NCBI RefSeq assembly: GCF_000504305.1
Contig: NZ_KI632512.1
Coordinates: 2,835,720-2,899,719, forward strand
Origin: Nitratidesulfovibrio termitidis HI1
GTDB taxonomy: Bacteria > Desulfobacterota > Desulfovibrionia > Desulfovibrionales > Desulfovibrionaceae
DNA: 64,000 nt
Reading direction: 5' to 3'
The notes beneath the pieces were generated by a model that searched no databases, was not told the DNA's origin, and worked only from the letters and a program-made list of their open reading frames with translations. Both the position numbers and the translations under genes were made by a program. Below, piece after piece: positions 6,844-16,179 of this stretch (position 1 is its first letter; each line of letters starts with the position of its first letter).

Positions 6844-8916
6844 TCACTCCCCGGCGGCATCCCCTTCGCCCAGCGCCAGCAGGGCCGCGCCCAGGGCGTT
6901 GCCCACGTCGTAGCGGGCCGGAAAGGTTACCGTGGTGGACAGCGCCCGCGCGACGGCGGGCAGCAGGTGGCGCGACGCCGCGCCAATGCCCACCATGGGC
7001 ACCCCCAGCGCCACGTTGACCCGCAGCAGTGCATGGCGGTGCCGTTGGGCCAGGTACGCTGCGAAGTTGCCGCCCACCTCGCGCCGGGCCACGTGCTGGA
7101 CCACGGCATCCTCGATGCGCTGGCTGGCGGCGGCCAGCACGGCGCGGGCCGCGTCCTGCGGGGTATTGGGTGGGGTATTGGGCGGGGTGTCGGGCGAGGT
7201 GGCGGGCACATCGGAAACGGTATCTGCCCCGGCGACAACCCCGGCCCCGGTATTCTCCCGTGCCCCTTCGTCCTTTGCAACGGGCGGCAGCAGTGCGGCC
7301 AGCGCCCGCGCACCGGCCAGCGCGGCGGCGGTGTTGCCCGTTCCGGGCGGCAGATCAGGCACATCGGAAAGATCCAGCAGGCCCAGCACATGCAGGGCAT
7401 CGGTGGGGGTGAATCCGGCCACCTGCACCACGCGCTGGCGCACCAGCCTGTCGATGGCCCGCTCCAGCGTGCTTTCCGGCAGGCGCAGCGCGCGCAGCAG
7501 GTCGCCTGCCGGGGTGGGGCCATGGGCGTTCAGGTGGTCCAATACCGCGCGCTCGGCGGCGTCAGCGGATTGGGGGGATGGGCCGGATGGGCCAGACAGG
7601 GCGGACAGGCCGGACGGGGCAGGCCCCGCCTTTTCATCGCATGCATCCTCACGGCGCACGGGACAGATGCACCGCGCCTGGCCCCCGGCGCGCAGCCACT
7701 CTGCCGGGTCCGGCAGGGGACCGGCCATGCACAGCGGCACCACCCGCAGCGGCCCCACGGACAGCGTGCCGTCCGCATCCGGCCGGACAAGGCTGTCGCC
7801 GCCCACGCCCACGGTGAACATTTCCACGGCTTCCACGTGGGTTTCCCAGTCGCCTACCACCATGCCGTCGGCCTGGATGACCGGGCGGCCCCGGCGCAGC
7901 AGGGTGACGTCGGTGGTGGTGCCGCCCACGTCCACGATCAGGGCGTCCGGCGGAGGCGGGGCGGCGCTGCCTGCTGTTGCGGATGGCGACGCATCCGGCG
8001 CTGTGCCCGCAGCCTTGGCATGCGCTGCCATATCGCCCGCGTTCCCGGCGTCTTCATTTTCACTGGGCAGCCTGCCAGCTGCATGCGCCGCACCGTACCC
8101 GGCCATGGCGGCAGGGCCGCTGGCCACGGTGGCCGATGCGTTGCGCAGGGCCGCATCCATGGGCATGGCCGTGGCGTCGCCACGCACCACCACCACGGGG
8201 GCGGCAATGCCCAGACCCGCGAGCGCGGTGCGCACCCCGTCCAGAAAGCGCCGCATTACCGGCAGCAGGCGGGCGTTGAGCACCGCCGTGGCCGCGCGCT
8301 CCTTCATGCCCGCGCGCGAACTGGCCAGGTGCGAGCAGAACACCGGCTTGGGGTCCACCATGCCGATGGCCCGTTCCGCCACCAGTTCGTGGGCCGGATT
8401 CACGAAGCTCATCATGCCGCACACGGCGTAGGCGTCCACCCGGTTCTGCATCAGGCGGATGGCGTCCACCAGCCGGTTCAGGGCCAGCGGCTCCTCTTCC
8501 GACCCGTCCAGCTTGTGGCCGCCGGGGATGGCATCCATGGAGGCGCAGGGCACGGTGATGCGCCCGGCGTAGCCGATGATGAACAGCCCCACCTCGGCCC
8601 CCTGCCCTTCCACCACGGCGTTGGTGGCGAGGGTGGTGGACACGGAGACGAGATCAACGGCGCTGGCGGGCAGGCCGGACGCGGCCAGCGCGGCGGCCAT
8701 GGCCCCGGCCATGCCCCGGCCAAGGTCGTGGTGGGTGGTGGGCCGCTTGGCCGATGCCACCACCCGGCGGGTGGCGGCGTCCACCAGAACGGCGTCGGTG
8801 CAGGTGCCGCCGGTGTCCACGCCCATGACGTAGCGGATGGGGCGCGTGGGCTGGGCGGATTGGTCAGGCTGGTCGGCTGCGTTGCTGGCGGCGAAGGTGT
8901 CGGCTTGGCTGGTCAT
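6844..8916 (-). CDS. Hydantoinase/oxoprolinase family protein (HyuA-like)
   Basis: This 690-residue protein belongs to the ATP-dependent N-methylhydantoinase/5-oxoprolinase A family, which opens cyclic amides using ATP. The N-terminus has the phosphate-binding GVDTGGTCTDAVLVD. A second acetate/sugar-kinase-type motif, VDVGGTTTDVTLL, lies mid-protein. About residues 520-570 look like an inserted helix-turn-helix-like segment (LRALRLPESTLERAIDRL). The start at 8916 gives MTSQADTF with a weak AAGG upstream; an in-frame ATG at 8971-8973 lacks a site. No HyuB partner is adjacent, so the substrate is open. Low-complexity insertions (PPNTPPNTPQD; GPSGPS) are present. Confidence 0.8.
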   Translation of the reverse strand: MTSQADTFAASNAADQPDQSAQPTRPIRYVMGVDTGGTCTDAVLVDAATRRVVASAKRPTTHHDLGRGMAGAMAAALAASGLPASAVDLVSVSTTLATNAVVEGQGAEVGLFIIGYAGRITVPCASMDAIPGGHKLDGSEEEPLALNRLVDAIRLMQNRVDAYAVCGMMSFVNPAHELVAERAIGMVDPKPVFCSHLASSRAGMKERAATAVLNARLLPVMRRFLDGVRTALAGLGIAAPVVVVRGDATAMPMDAALRNASATVASGPAAMAGYGAAHAAGRLPSENEDAGNAGDMAAHAKAAGTAPDASPSATAGSAAPPPPDALIVDVGGTTTDVTLLRRGRPVIQADGMVVGDWETHVEAVEMFTVGVGGDSLVRPDADGTLSVGPLRVVPLCMAGPLPDPAEWLRAGGQARCICPVRREDACDEKAGPAPSGLSALSGPSGPSPQSADAAERAVLDHLNAHGPTPAGDLLRALRLPESTLERAIDRLVRQRVVQVAGFTPTDALHVLGLLDLSDVPDLPPGTGNTAAALAGARALAALLPPVAKDEGARENTGAGVVAGADTVSDVPATSPDTPPNTPPNTPQDAARAVLAAASQRIEDAVVQHVARREVGGNFAAYLAQRHRHALLRVNVALGVPMVGIGAASRHLLPAVARALSTTVTFPARYDVGNALGAALLALGEGDAAGE

Positions 8917-8998
8917 GGAAAAACCTTGGAATGCATGGGGATGATGTCGAAAATCCGTTGGGCGCAAGGGCAACCGGAAAGTCCGGTCCGGGACAGCT

Positions 8999-9364
8999 TC
9001 AGGCCAGTTTCAGGCCATTCTCGACAGGTCGCTCCGGCACGGCCAGCACCACGCTGCCGTCTGCCTGCGCAAAGCCGGTGACCAGAAATTCCGAGCGGAA
9101 CGGCCCGATCTGCCGGGGCGGAAAGTTCACCACGCCGATGATCTGGCGGCCCAGCAGGTCGTCCGCCGTGTACAGGTGGGTGATGCGCGCGCTGGACTTC
9201 AGCACGCCGATGCCCGGCCCGAAGTCGGCCCACACCTTCCACGCAGGGCTGCGGGCCTCGGGAAACGGCTCCACCTGCACGATGGTGCCGGTGCGCAGTT
9301 CCACCTTCTCGAAATCGTCCCAGGTGATGGCGGGCAGGCCGGAAGCGGCGGCGGGGGTGGTCAT
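8999..9364 (-). CDS. csaA: CsaA-like tRNA-binding domain protein
   Basis: This 121-residue protein consists of one tRNA-binding (EMAP II/ARC1-type OB-fold) domain: FEKVELRTGTIVQVEPFPEA followed by GRQIIGVVNFPPRQIGPFRSE. CsaA proteins are small homodimers described as chaperone-like in Bacillus. The length fits the family (about 110 residues) apart from a short N-terminal leader. ATG at 9364 follows GGGAG. It lies between the methyltransferase and the hydantoinase, all on the minus strand. Confidence 0.85.
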   Translation of the reverse strand: MTTPAAASGLPAITWDDFEKVELRTGTIVQVEPFPEARSPAWKVWADFGPGIGVLKSSARITHLYTADDLLGRQIIGVVNFPPRQIGPFRSEFLVTGFAQADGSVVLAVPERPVENGLKLA

Positions 9365-9509
9365 GTGCGTTTCTCCCGTTATGCATAGTGATGCGTGGCG
9401 TCTGCGGCATGCTGTCGCATGCGGCCAGCTGTTGCCCGTGGACTGGCCATGAACGGGCCATGTACTCACCCGGACGCGCAGGTTGCGGCGCACGGCAGTG
9501 CGGACCGGA

Positions 9510-10556
9510 TCATTCGCCTCTGGTGGCGGCGAACAGCATCCCTTCGGTGACGGACGAGCTGCGGTAGCCGGTGCGGCCCAGGCAGGCCGCATCGTGAAAT
9601 CCCGCCTCGCGGAGCATGGCCAGGAACTCCGTTCCCGGTACGGCGCCGCCTTGTCAGCGAAACCAGCTGGACACCACGTCCGCGCCCTGCGGGGCGGGGC
9701 CGTCCAGCATCTGGTCGGCCAGGCGCAGGCGGCCACCGGGCCGCAACACCCTGTGGATTTCGCGCAATGCGGCGGGCTTGTCCACTATCAGGCTGAACAC
9801 CCCGTTGGAAATGACCACGTCGAAGCTGCCGGAGGCAAAGGGCAGGCTCTCCGCACCGGTCTCCACGAAGCGAATCCGGGCGGACTGGCGGTCTGGCCCG
9901 AACGGGTCCGGTCCAGACACGTCCGGTTTCGACACATCCGGTCCAGACACGTCCGGTCCAGGCGGGTCTGGGACGCGCTCCATCGAGGACGCGGCTGTAT
10001 TCGTTACGGTACCCATGGCGGCCAGATTGGCGCGGGCGCGGTCCAGCATGTGCGGGCTGGCGTCGGCCCCGGTCACCGCGCCGTCCGGCCCGGCCAGCAG
10101 GGCGGCGCACAGGGTGTCCACCCCGGCACCGCAGCCCACGTCCAGCACGGCATCGCCGGGGCGCACCGGGCAGGCGGCCAGTTCCGGCGGCAGGCAGCGG
10201 TCGCGGGGGGCGGCGGGGCCGTCGCCTGTCTCGTCGCCAAAGCGCACCGGGGCATCCAGTTCCGCGTCCGGCATGTCGCAAAAGATGTCGCCGGGCACGC
10301 CGCTGCCCGAAGCGGACGGATACCCGGCAGGCGGCGACGGCGGCAGCAGGCACACCGGCGGCCACACGCAGGCGTCCACCGTGGCGAAGGGGTTGCCCAC
10401 TCCGCAGAAATGGGCGCGCACCGCGGCGGGCAGGCGACCTGTGAGCGCAGCGTCATAGCCAAGGCCAGCCAGCCCGGCATCGCCCACCGGGTAGCGGAAC
10501 TTGCCCTCCGGCCCCTGAGACACGGAAATGAAACGGTCGCGCACGGCGCGGGCCAC
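9510..10556 (-). CDS. SAM-dependent methyltransferase, probable selenoprotein (in-frame TGA read as Sec)
   Basis: This class I methyltransferase has FCGVGNPF then the SAM motif VLDVGCGAGVDT, SNGVFSLI and VLRPGGRLRLAD. Reading stops at TGA (9656-9654) directly after SSWFR. The same frame continues with QGGAVPGTEFLAMLREAGF to a TGA at 9512-9510. That tail is the conserved C-terminus of ArsM-like methyltransferases, in which the residue before xxGA is a metalloid-binding Cys. TGA thus replaces Cys in the only sensible alignment, as in selenoproteins. A SECIS-like hairpin follows at 9620-9638. Sec would be residue 301 of 348 counted from GTG 10556. That start has no strong site; see 10671-10751 for an alternative. 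A 15-bp tandem repeat (9898-9963) adds GPDVSGPDVSKPDVSG. The substrate is uncertain; arsenic or selenium compounds are plausible. Confidence 0.75.
9620..9638 (-). promoter_or_regulatory. SECIS-like hairpin after the in-frame TGA
   Basis: On the mRNA, CCGGGAAC and GTTCCTGG form an 8-bp stem (one G-U pair) around the loop GGA. The loop begins 24 bases after the TGA and has G at its first two positions. This matches the published description of bacterial SECIS elements: spacing of roughly 16-37 bases and G at the start of the loop. The codons here (GTA, GGA) are unusual for this GC-rich gene, which fits selection for RNA shape. Confidence 0.6.
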
Positions 10557-10670
10557 CAGCGCCCGTTCCGCCGGGCCGAGCGCGGCAGGGCCTTTCGCGC
10601 CGGGTGTGCATCCGGACTGCGACAGGGTCGGTGGCAGGAGCGGTGACAGCGAGGCGGGAGCGAAAGCGGC

Positions 10671-10751
10671 GGCCCCACCCGGGGCCTGCGGCGGCGCTCA
10701 GGCCCCGGTGGCGCAGGAATCGCCCGCAAGGGGCGGCGTGCGGCGGTGCAT
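10671..10751 (-). other. Possible upstream start, second in-frame TGA and hairpin for the methyltransferase
   Basis: ATG at 10751 has GAGGA about 5 bases upstream and is in frame with the methyltransferase. After 17 codons (ending SCATGA) there is an in-frame TGA at 10700-10698. It is followed by a 6-bp hairpin, GGCCCC-GGGT-GGGGCC (10686-10671), whose loop starts 18 bases after the TGA with GG. The frame then stays open into the methyltransferase, with no ATG, GTG or TTG until GTG 10556. Either the gene starts upstream and carries a second Sec, or this is a short leader ORF. No homology supports the extra segment, so this is tentative. Confidence 0.25.
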
Positions 10752-10990
10752 GGGTTCCTCGTGGTGGAGGTTGCGATGGGGGCGCGGGCCGGTTTGCCCA
10801 TTGTGTGCGGTCCGCCCGGTGCACCCGGTGTGGGGTGGGCCGCGTGGTATGCGGCCTGCCTGTGGCCGTCATAGGGGGCGGCGCGGCGTGCCGTCAATCA
10901 GGGCGGGGAGAGCGGCGAGCGCGGCAGGTCAGATGCGCCGGTGCGCGTGGCACGAAAACGGGGCGCAGGTGTCCCCGCACAACATCACAC

Positions 10991-11026
10991 AAAAGAGGGG
11001 CGCGGGGCTTTGTTTCCCCGCGCCCC
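10991..11026 (-). terminator. Terminator of the flavodiiron gene
   Basis: A perfect 11-bp GC stem (10997-11007 with 11016-11026) lies just after the flavodiiron stop. On the minus strand it is followed by CTCTTTTGTG. Confidence 0.8.
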
Positions 11027-11057
11027 ATGGCGTTATGCATCCTGCCGTGGCGTTTGG

Positions 11058-12251
11058 CTATTCCCCGGCGGCCTCGGCCAACTGGCGGCCCAGGGCGCGG
11101 CAGCGTTCCAGCCCTTCATCGTCGGGGTTCCAGGCCTCGCGGGCGGGGTCGCCCACCTGCGAGAAGCCGCACCTGGCCAGCCGTTCGGCCAGCACCTTGG
11201 GCGATTCGCCGCTCCAGCCATACGAGCCGAAGGCGGCGGCCTTCTTGCCCCGGAACTTCAGCCCCTCCACCTCTTCCAGCAGGCCCGCAACAGAGGTCAG
11301 CACGCCCCGGTTCACCGTGGGCGAACCCACGGCCAGCACCTTGGACCGGAAGATCTGGGTGATGATGTCGTTCTTGTCCACCAGCCCGGAATTGAACAGC
11401 TTCACCGTCAGCGTGGGGTCGGCCTGCACGGCCCCGGCGGCGATGGCCTCGGCCATGCGCCGGGTGGAATTCCACATGGTGTCGTACACCACGGTCAGCT
11501 GGTGCTCGGCGTAGTTGGCCGCCCATTGCTGGTAGCGCTGCACGATCTGCAGCGGATCCTTGCGCCAGATCACCCCATGGCTGGGGCAGATCATGTCCAC
11601 GGCCAGGCCCAGGGCCAGCACCTCGTCGATCTTTTTCGTCACCAGCGGGCTGAACGGGGTAAGGATGTTGGCGTAGTACTTGATGGCTTCCGCCCACAGT
11701 TCGCACTCGTCCACCAGGTCGGCGAACATCAGCTCCGAGGCGTAGTGCTGGCCGAAGGCGTCATTGCTGAACAGCACGTTCTCGCCGGTCAGGTAGCACA
11801 TCATGGAATCGGGCCAGTGGAGCATGGGCATTTCCACGAACACCAGCTCGCAGCTGCCCAGCGACAGTGTGTCGCCGGTGCGCATCACCCGGAAGTCCCA
11901 GTCCACGTGGTACTGGCCCTTCAGCGATTTTACCCCGTTGGCCGAGCAGTACACCGGCGTCCTGGGGATGTGGCGCATCAGTTCCGGCAGGGCGCCGCTG
12001 TGGTCCGGCTCGCCGTGGTTGGCCACCACGTAGTCGATGGACGCAAGGTCCACCACCCGCGCCAGATTCTCCACGAATTCGCGCGCGTATGGCCCCCACA
12101 CCGTTTCGATGAGCGCGGTGCGTCCACCGGGGTCGCGCACCAGGTAGGCGTTGTAGCTGGAGCCCTTGTGGGTGGAATATTCCTGCCCGTGAAAGGTGCG
12201 CAGTTCCCAGTCGATCTTGCCCACCCAGTGGACGCGGTCGGTCAGTTGCAT
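11058..12251 (-). CDS. roo: Flavodiiron protein (rubredoxin:oxygen oxidoreductase-like)
   Basis: This 397-residue protein reduces O2 to water, or NO to N2O, in the cytoplasm of anaerobes, with electrons from rubredoxin. A metallo-beta-lactamase-type domain (about 1-250) carries the diiron ligands NHGEPDHSG, the His in MPMLHWPDS, the Asp in SNDAFGQHY and the His in PSHGVIW. A flavodoxin domain follows (about 255-397), with VVYDTMWNSTRRMAEA binding the FMN phosphate. Length matches Desulfovibrio Roo (about 400). ATG 12251 has GGAGG upstream; longer frames toward 12710 have no support. No rubredoxin or desulfoferrodoxin gene is adjacent, so this may be a paralogue rather than the canonical roo. 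Confidence 0.92.
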   Translation of the reverse strand: MQLTDRVHWVGKIDWELRTFHGQEYSTHKGSSYNAYLVRDPGGRTALIETVWGPYAREFVENLARVVDLASIDYVVANHGEPDHSGALPELMRHIPRTPVYCSANGVKSLKGQYHVDWDFRVMRTGDTLSLGSCELVFVEMPMLHWPDSMMCYLTGENVLFSNDAFGQHYASELMFADLVDECELWAEAIKYYANILTPFSPLVTKKIDEVLALGLAVDMICPSHGVIWRKDPLQIVQRYQQWAANYAEHQLTVVYDTMWNSTRRMAEAIAAGAVQADPTLTVKLFNSGLVDKNDIITQIFRSKVLAVGSPTVNRGVLTSVAGLLEEVEGLKFRGKKAAAFGSYGWSGESPKVLAERLARCGFSQVGDPAREAWNPDDEGLERCRALGRQLAEAAGE

Positions 12252-12475
12252 GTCCTGCCCTCCGTGCGGCGCGTGTGGCACACCCGTCGGGTCGCGCCGC
12301 GTGACCCGATGGATGGAAGGGACGGGTGAAAAAAGAGGAATGCCTATGCTTGCAGGCTGGCAGGTTGCGCGTCCGGTGTCAACAGACCGGAATGCGGGCC
12401 GGGCCGGGGTTTCCCGGTGGGCAAGGGATGGGAGGGGCGGACGGACGAGGGGGACAGGCGACTGCGGGCACGGAA

Positions 12476-12504
12476 AACGGCGGAGGGGAAAACCCTCCGC
12501 CGTT
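12476..12504 (-). terminator. Hairpin terminator downstream of hsp20
   Basis: A 12-bp stem (12476-12487 with 12493-12504) is read on the minus strand as AACGGCGGAGGG with a T-rich loop, followed by TTCCG. The rest of 12252-12785 holds the roo upstream region and no recognisable gene. Confidence 0.65.
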
Positions 12505-12785
12505 GGTGTGGTGAATGCCCCCGATGCCCCGGCGGGAACCCATGGAAGGGATTCCGTGAATCCGGGGCGGTTCGGGTTGCGGACCGCCGGGTGCCAGTGC
12601 GCCCGGCGGATGGTGCGCGACATGCGCGCGTGCGGTGCGGTTGCCAACGGGCGCGGTCCGGGCCAGCCCTGCCCGTTCGTCCGCCTGCCTGTTCTCCGCC
12701 TGCCGGGCATGGCCAGCCCTGTCTGGCTTGCCAGTCCGGCTTGCGAGACCCGGGTCTGCCTGTGCAGGCGTGGACCTGTTCGGGC

Positions 12786-13394
12786 TCAGGCGTGGCATCC
12801 GGCGCGCGGTTCTTCACCGGGCACCCACACGCATTCTTCGGACGAGGCGCGGGGGATGCTGACGGTCAGCACCCCGTCGTTGACCGAGGCGGAAAGGCCC
12901 TCGGCCACCGCGTCGTCCGGCAGCACCAGGATGCGCCGGAAGCTGCCGGGTTGCCGTTCCATGCGGTGCCATCCCAGCCCCTTGTCGCGCGAGGAGGACC
13001 GCGTGCGGCCCGTGATGGACAGCCGGTTGCCCTCGGTCTTCACGTGCAGGTCGGCGGCGTTGCCGTCGCCCATGCCGTTGTCCTCTACGCGCGAGAGGCC
13101 GGGCACGTCGGCCACGACCACGTAGGTGTCGTTTTCCACCGCGATGTCCACGTCCAGGCGGCGGGTGTCGTCAAAGCCGCATTCGGGCGCCTGGCTGGGC
13201 AGAACCTCGTACATCAGCTCCTCTGCACCGGCCAGTTGCATCAGTCTGCGCAGCTTTTCCTCCTCGCTGGCGCATTCCACGTCGAAGGGAATGGGCGCCA
13301 CGAGGCTGCCGTCGTCACGCCGGTCGGAACCGGCGTCGTCGCGTTCGGCACCCTTGCGGAACCAGTTCCGGGGGTGCAGTGCGTCCAGTTTCAT
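12786..13394 (-). CDS. Hsp20/alpha-crystallin family small heat shock protein
   Basis: The protein has 202 residues. The alpha-crystallin domain (about 75-190) has LDVDIAVENDTYVVVADVPG at its start and the family signature NDGVLTVSIPR near the end. Such proteins are ATP-independent holdases that bind unfolding proteins in the cytoplasm. The N-terminal 75 residues are charged and unusually long, and the GlyMet/Asp-rich loop (RVEDNGMGDGN) is an insertion relative to typical members. ATG 13394 has GGAGG upstream. It is divergent from malate synthase G across 508 bp. Confidence 0.9.
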   Translation of the reverse strand: MKLDALHPRNWFRKGAERDDAGSDRRDDGSLVAPIPFDVECASEEEKLRRLMQLAGAEELMYEVLPSQAPECGFDDTRRLDVDIAVENDTYVVVADVPGLSRVEDNGMGDGNAADLHVKTEGNRLSITGRTRSSSRDKGLGWHRMERQPGSFRRILVLPDDAVAEGLSASVNDGVLTVSIPRASSEECVWVPGEEPRAGCHA

Positions 13395-13902
13395 GGCGTT
13401 CCTCCGTTGTCTTCACCGGCGGGCATGCGTTCTCCCGCCGGAAGTCCCCATGCCGGTTGCCGGGCGCAAGGCCCTGCCGGGGCCAACTGCCGACACTTTC
13501 GGCCAGTGGCGGCAAGTTCCGCCAGTACGGATTCGTTCTTGCCAGCCTTGAAAGGTCGGGCGCATACGGCCGCGGCAAGTGGGGCAAGTGGGGTGGGCCA
13601 GGCGGCGTGCGCCGGGCCATACTTGAAAATAATTATCATCAGCAAAAAGGCAACGGCATGCACCGTGATTTTGCCTTTGCAGACGCTCCGGTGCGGAACC
13701 CGGCGGAAGCGGGGGGGCGTTGCAATGGGCGGCCTGGCCGGGTATGTCCTGAAAATGGGGACCGAGCCCGCGTTGCCGCGCGCGGCTCCTCATCCGGGCA
13801 GCAGATATGGCGGGTCATGCCCCGTTTTGCCTGCCTTCAGCGGTTCACTTCGCGTATCGCCGTTTCCGGCCCGTATCGTCCGCCAACATACAGGAGCACA
13901 AC
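13395..13902. promoter_or_regulatory. Intergenic region with Fur-box-like site
   Basis: The divergent spacer between hsp20 and malate synthase G has no gene. It contains an AT-rich island at 13622-13650. Its core GAAAATAATTATCATC (13625-13640) resembles a Fur box (GATAATGATAATCATTATC consensus), with symmetry around AATTAT. The site is about 260 bp upstream of glcB and 230 bp from hsp20. If real, it ties iron status to one of these genes; it could also simply be an AT-rich promoter. Confidence 0.35.
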
Positions 13903-16098
13903 ATGACGCAGCGCGTTCAGGTGGGTGGCTTGCAGATCGCAGCGCCGCTGTATGACGTCATAGTCCGCGACATCGCGCCGGGCACCGGCGTGGACCCCGA
14001 CAGGTTCTGGACGGCCCTCGAGAACATGGTGGAAACCATGGCCGACAAGAATCGCGCCCTGCTGGCAAAGCGGGCGGAATTGCAGGATGCCATCGACGCC
14101 TGGCACCGCGAGCGGCGGGGCACGCCGCACGATGGGGCCGCCTACGAGGCCTTTCTGCGTTCCATCGGCTATCTGGTGGCCGAAGGGCCGGACTTTGCCA
14201 TCACCACCGAAGGGGTGGACCCGGAAATCGCCCTGGTGGCCGGGCCGCAGCTGGTGGTGCCCATCACCAACGCCCGCTATGCCCTGAACGCCGCCAATGC
14301 CCGCTGGGGCAGCCTGTATGACGCCCTGTACGGCACCGACGTGATTTCCGAAGACCCGGCGCAGGGCGGCGCGCCGCGCGGCAACGCCTACAATCCCGCA
14401 CGCGGGGCGCTGGTGGTGGCGCGGGCCGCCGCCTTCCTGGACGAGGCCTTTCCGCTGGCCAGCGGGAGCCATGCCGACGCAACCCGCTACGACGTGCGCG
14501 ACGGCAAGCTGGTGGTCACCCTGAAGAACGGCGCGGCAACGGGCCTTGCCGACCCCGCCCGTTTCGCCGGGCATGCGGGCGCGCCTGCCGAGGGCAACGG
14601 CGCGGTGCTGCTGCGCAACCACGGCCTGCACGCGGAAATCCGCATCGACCGCGAACACGCCATCGGCCGCGAGCACGCCGCCGGGGTGCGCGACGTGGTG
14701 ATGGAAGCGGCCATGACCACCATCCTTGACTGCGAGGATTCGGTGGCCGTGGTGGACGGCGCGGACAAGGCCCTGGCTTACCGCAACATGCTGGGCCTGT
14801 TCCGGGGTGACCTTTCGGCGGAATTTCCCAAGGGCGGGCGCAGCGTGCTGCGCATCCTGAACCCCGACCGCGAGTACACCGGGCCGGACGGCGCCGCGTT
14901 CACGCTGCCGGGCCGCAGCCTGATGCTGGTGCGCACCGTGGGCCACCTGATGACCACCGACGCGGTGCTTACCCGGTCCGGCGAAGAAATTCCCGAAGGC
15001 ATGCTGGACACCATGGCCACGGCCTACATCGCCCTGCACGACCTGCGCGGCACGTCCAGCTTCCGCAACAGCCGCACTGGCGGGGTGTACATCGTCAAGC
15101 CCAAGCAGCACGGGCCGGAAGAGGTGGCCTTTACCGCAGAGCTGTTCCGCATGGCGGAAGACGCCCTGGGCATGCCGCGCAACACGATGAAGATCGGCAT
15201 CATGGACGAGGAACGCCGTACCACGGTGAACCTGAAGGAATGCATCCGCGCGGCGGCGGAGCGGGTCATCTTCATCAATACCGGCTTTCTGGACCGCACC
15301 GGCGACGAAATCCACACCTGCATGGAGGCGGGGCCGGTGGTGCGCAAGAACGCCATGCGCGGCGAACGCTGGATCATCGCCTACGAGGACTGGAACGTGG
15401 ACACGGGCCTGGCCTGCGGCCTTGCCGGGCGTGCCCAGGTGGGCAAGGGCATGTGGGCCAAGCCCGACATGATGCGCGAAATGGTGGAAACCAAGATCGG
15501 CCACCCCAGGGCGGGCGCCAACTGCGCGTGGGTGCCCTCGCCCACTGCCGCCACCCTGCACGCCATGCACTACCATGCCGTGGACGTGGCAGCCGTGCAG
15601 AAGACCCTGGCGGGCAAGCGCCGCGCCACCCTGGCCGACCTGCTGACCCTGCCCCTGATGTCTCCCGCGTCCCGCCCCACCCAGCAAGAGGTGGACGAGG
15701 AACTGGCCAACAACGCCCAGTCCATTCTGGGCTATGTGGTACGCTGGGTGGATCAGGGCATCGGGTGTTCCAAGGTGCCGGACATCACCGACGTGGGGCT
15801 GATGGAAGACCGCGCCACCCTGCGTATTTCCAGCCAGCACATCGCCAACTGGCTGCACCACGGCGTCTGCACCCGCGAGCAGGTGGTGGCGGTGCTCAAG
15901 CGCATGGCCGCCGTGGTGGACCGCCAGAACGAAGGGGATCCGGCCTACCGGCCCATGAGCGCCGACTTTGACGCCAGCGTGGCCTTTCAGGCCGCGTGCG
16001 ACCTGGTGCTGCTGGGGCGCGAGCAACCTTCGGGCTATACGGAACCCATCCTGCATGCCCGCAGGCAGGAGGCCAAGGCCAGGTTCGGTCTGGCGTAA
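13903..16098 (+). CDS. glcB: Malate synthase G
   Basis: This 731-residue enzyme condenses glyoxylate with acetyl-CoA to malate in the cytoplasm. Length matches the monomeric G isoform (about 720). Family landmarks include [50 protein letters not shown] and [13 protein letters not shown]. No isocitrate lyase is present in the window, so glyoxylate probably comes from glycolate or glycine catabolism. The dehydrogenase at 32970-35798 could be a source if it oxidises glycolate. ATG 13903 follows CAGGAG. The upstream frame extension from 13807 has no ribosome binding site. Confidence 0.95.
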   Translation: MTQRVQVGGLQIAAPLYDVIVRDIAPGTGVDPDRFWTALENMVETMADKNRALLAKRAELQDAIDAWHRERRGTPHDGAAYEAFLRSIGYLVAEGPDFAITTEGVDPEIALVAGPQLVVPITNARYALNAANARWGSLYDALYGTDVISEDPAQGGAPRGNAYNPARGALVVARAAAFLDEAFPLASGSHADATRYDVRDGKLVVTLKNGAATGLADPARFAGHAGAPAEGNGAVLLRNHGLHAEIRIDREHAIGREHAAGVRDVVMEAAMTTILDCEDSVAVVDGADKALAYRNMLGLFRGDLSAEFPKGGRSVLRILNPDREYTGPDGAAFTLPGRSLMLVRTVGHLMTTDAVLTRSGEEIPEGMLDTMATAYIALHDLRGTSSFRNSRTGGVYIVKPKQHGPEEVAFTAELFRMAEDALGMPRNTMKIGIMDEERRTTVNLKECIRAAAERVIFINTGFLDRTGDEIHTCMEAGPVVRKNAMRGERWIIAYEDWNVDTGLACGLAGRAQVGKGMWAKPDMMREMVETKIGHPRAGANCAWVPSPTAATLHAMHYHAVDVAAVQKTLAGKRRATLADLLTLPLMSPASRPTQQEVDEELANNAQSILGYVVRWVDQGIGCSKVPDITDVGLMEDRATLRISSQHIANWLHHGVCTREQVVAVLKRMAAVVDRQNEGDPAYRPMSADFDASVAFQAACDLVLLGREQPSGYTEPILHARRQEAKARFGLA

Positions 16099-16145
16099 GC
16101 GGGATGGCGCACACAGCGCCCGATGCCTGTACTCGATGAACGACG

Positions 16146-16179
16146 CCCCCGCCGGAAGACAACTTCCGGCGGGGGTTTT
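16146..16179 (+). terminator. Terminator of malate synthase G
   Basis: A perfect 13-bp stem (16146-16158 with 16163-16175), an ACAA loop and TTTT lie 47 bases after the glcB stop. Confidence 0.9.

Noticed and set aside
6802..9081. 759-residue open frame on the plus strand over the hydantoinase gene
   Set aside because: It is antisense to a gene with clear motifs, has no site at its start, and its text is a His/Gly shadow.
9466..9656. Frameshift or pseudogene explanation for the methyltransferase
   Set aside because: The conserved C-terminal tail is in the same frame as the body, so no shift is needed; a single TGA with a hairpin behind it fits Sec better. A true nonsense mutation is not excluded.
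11058..12710. 550-residue start of the flavodiiron protein
   Set aside because: The extra N-terminal text has no similarity and no site; ATG 12251 with GGAGG gives the family length.
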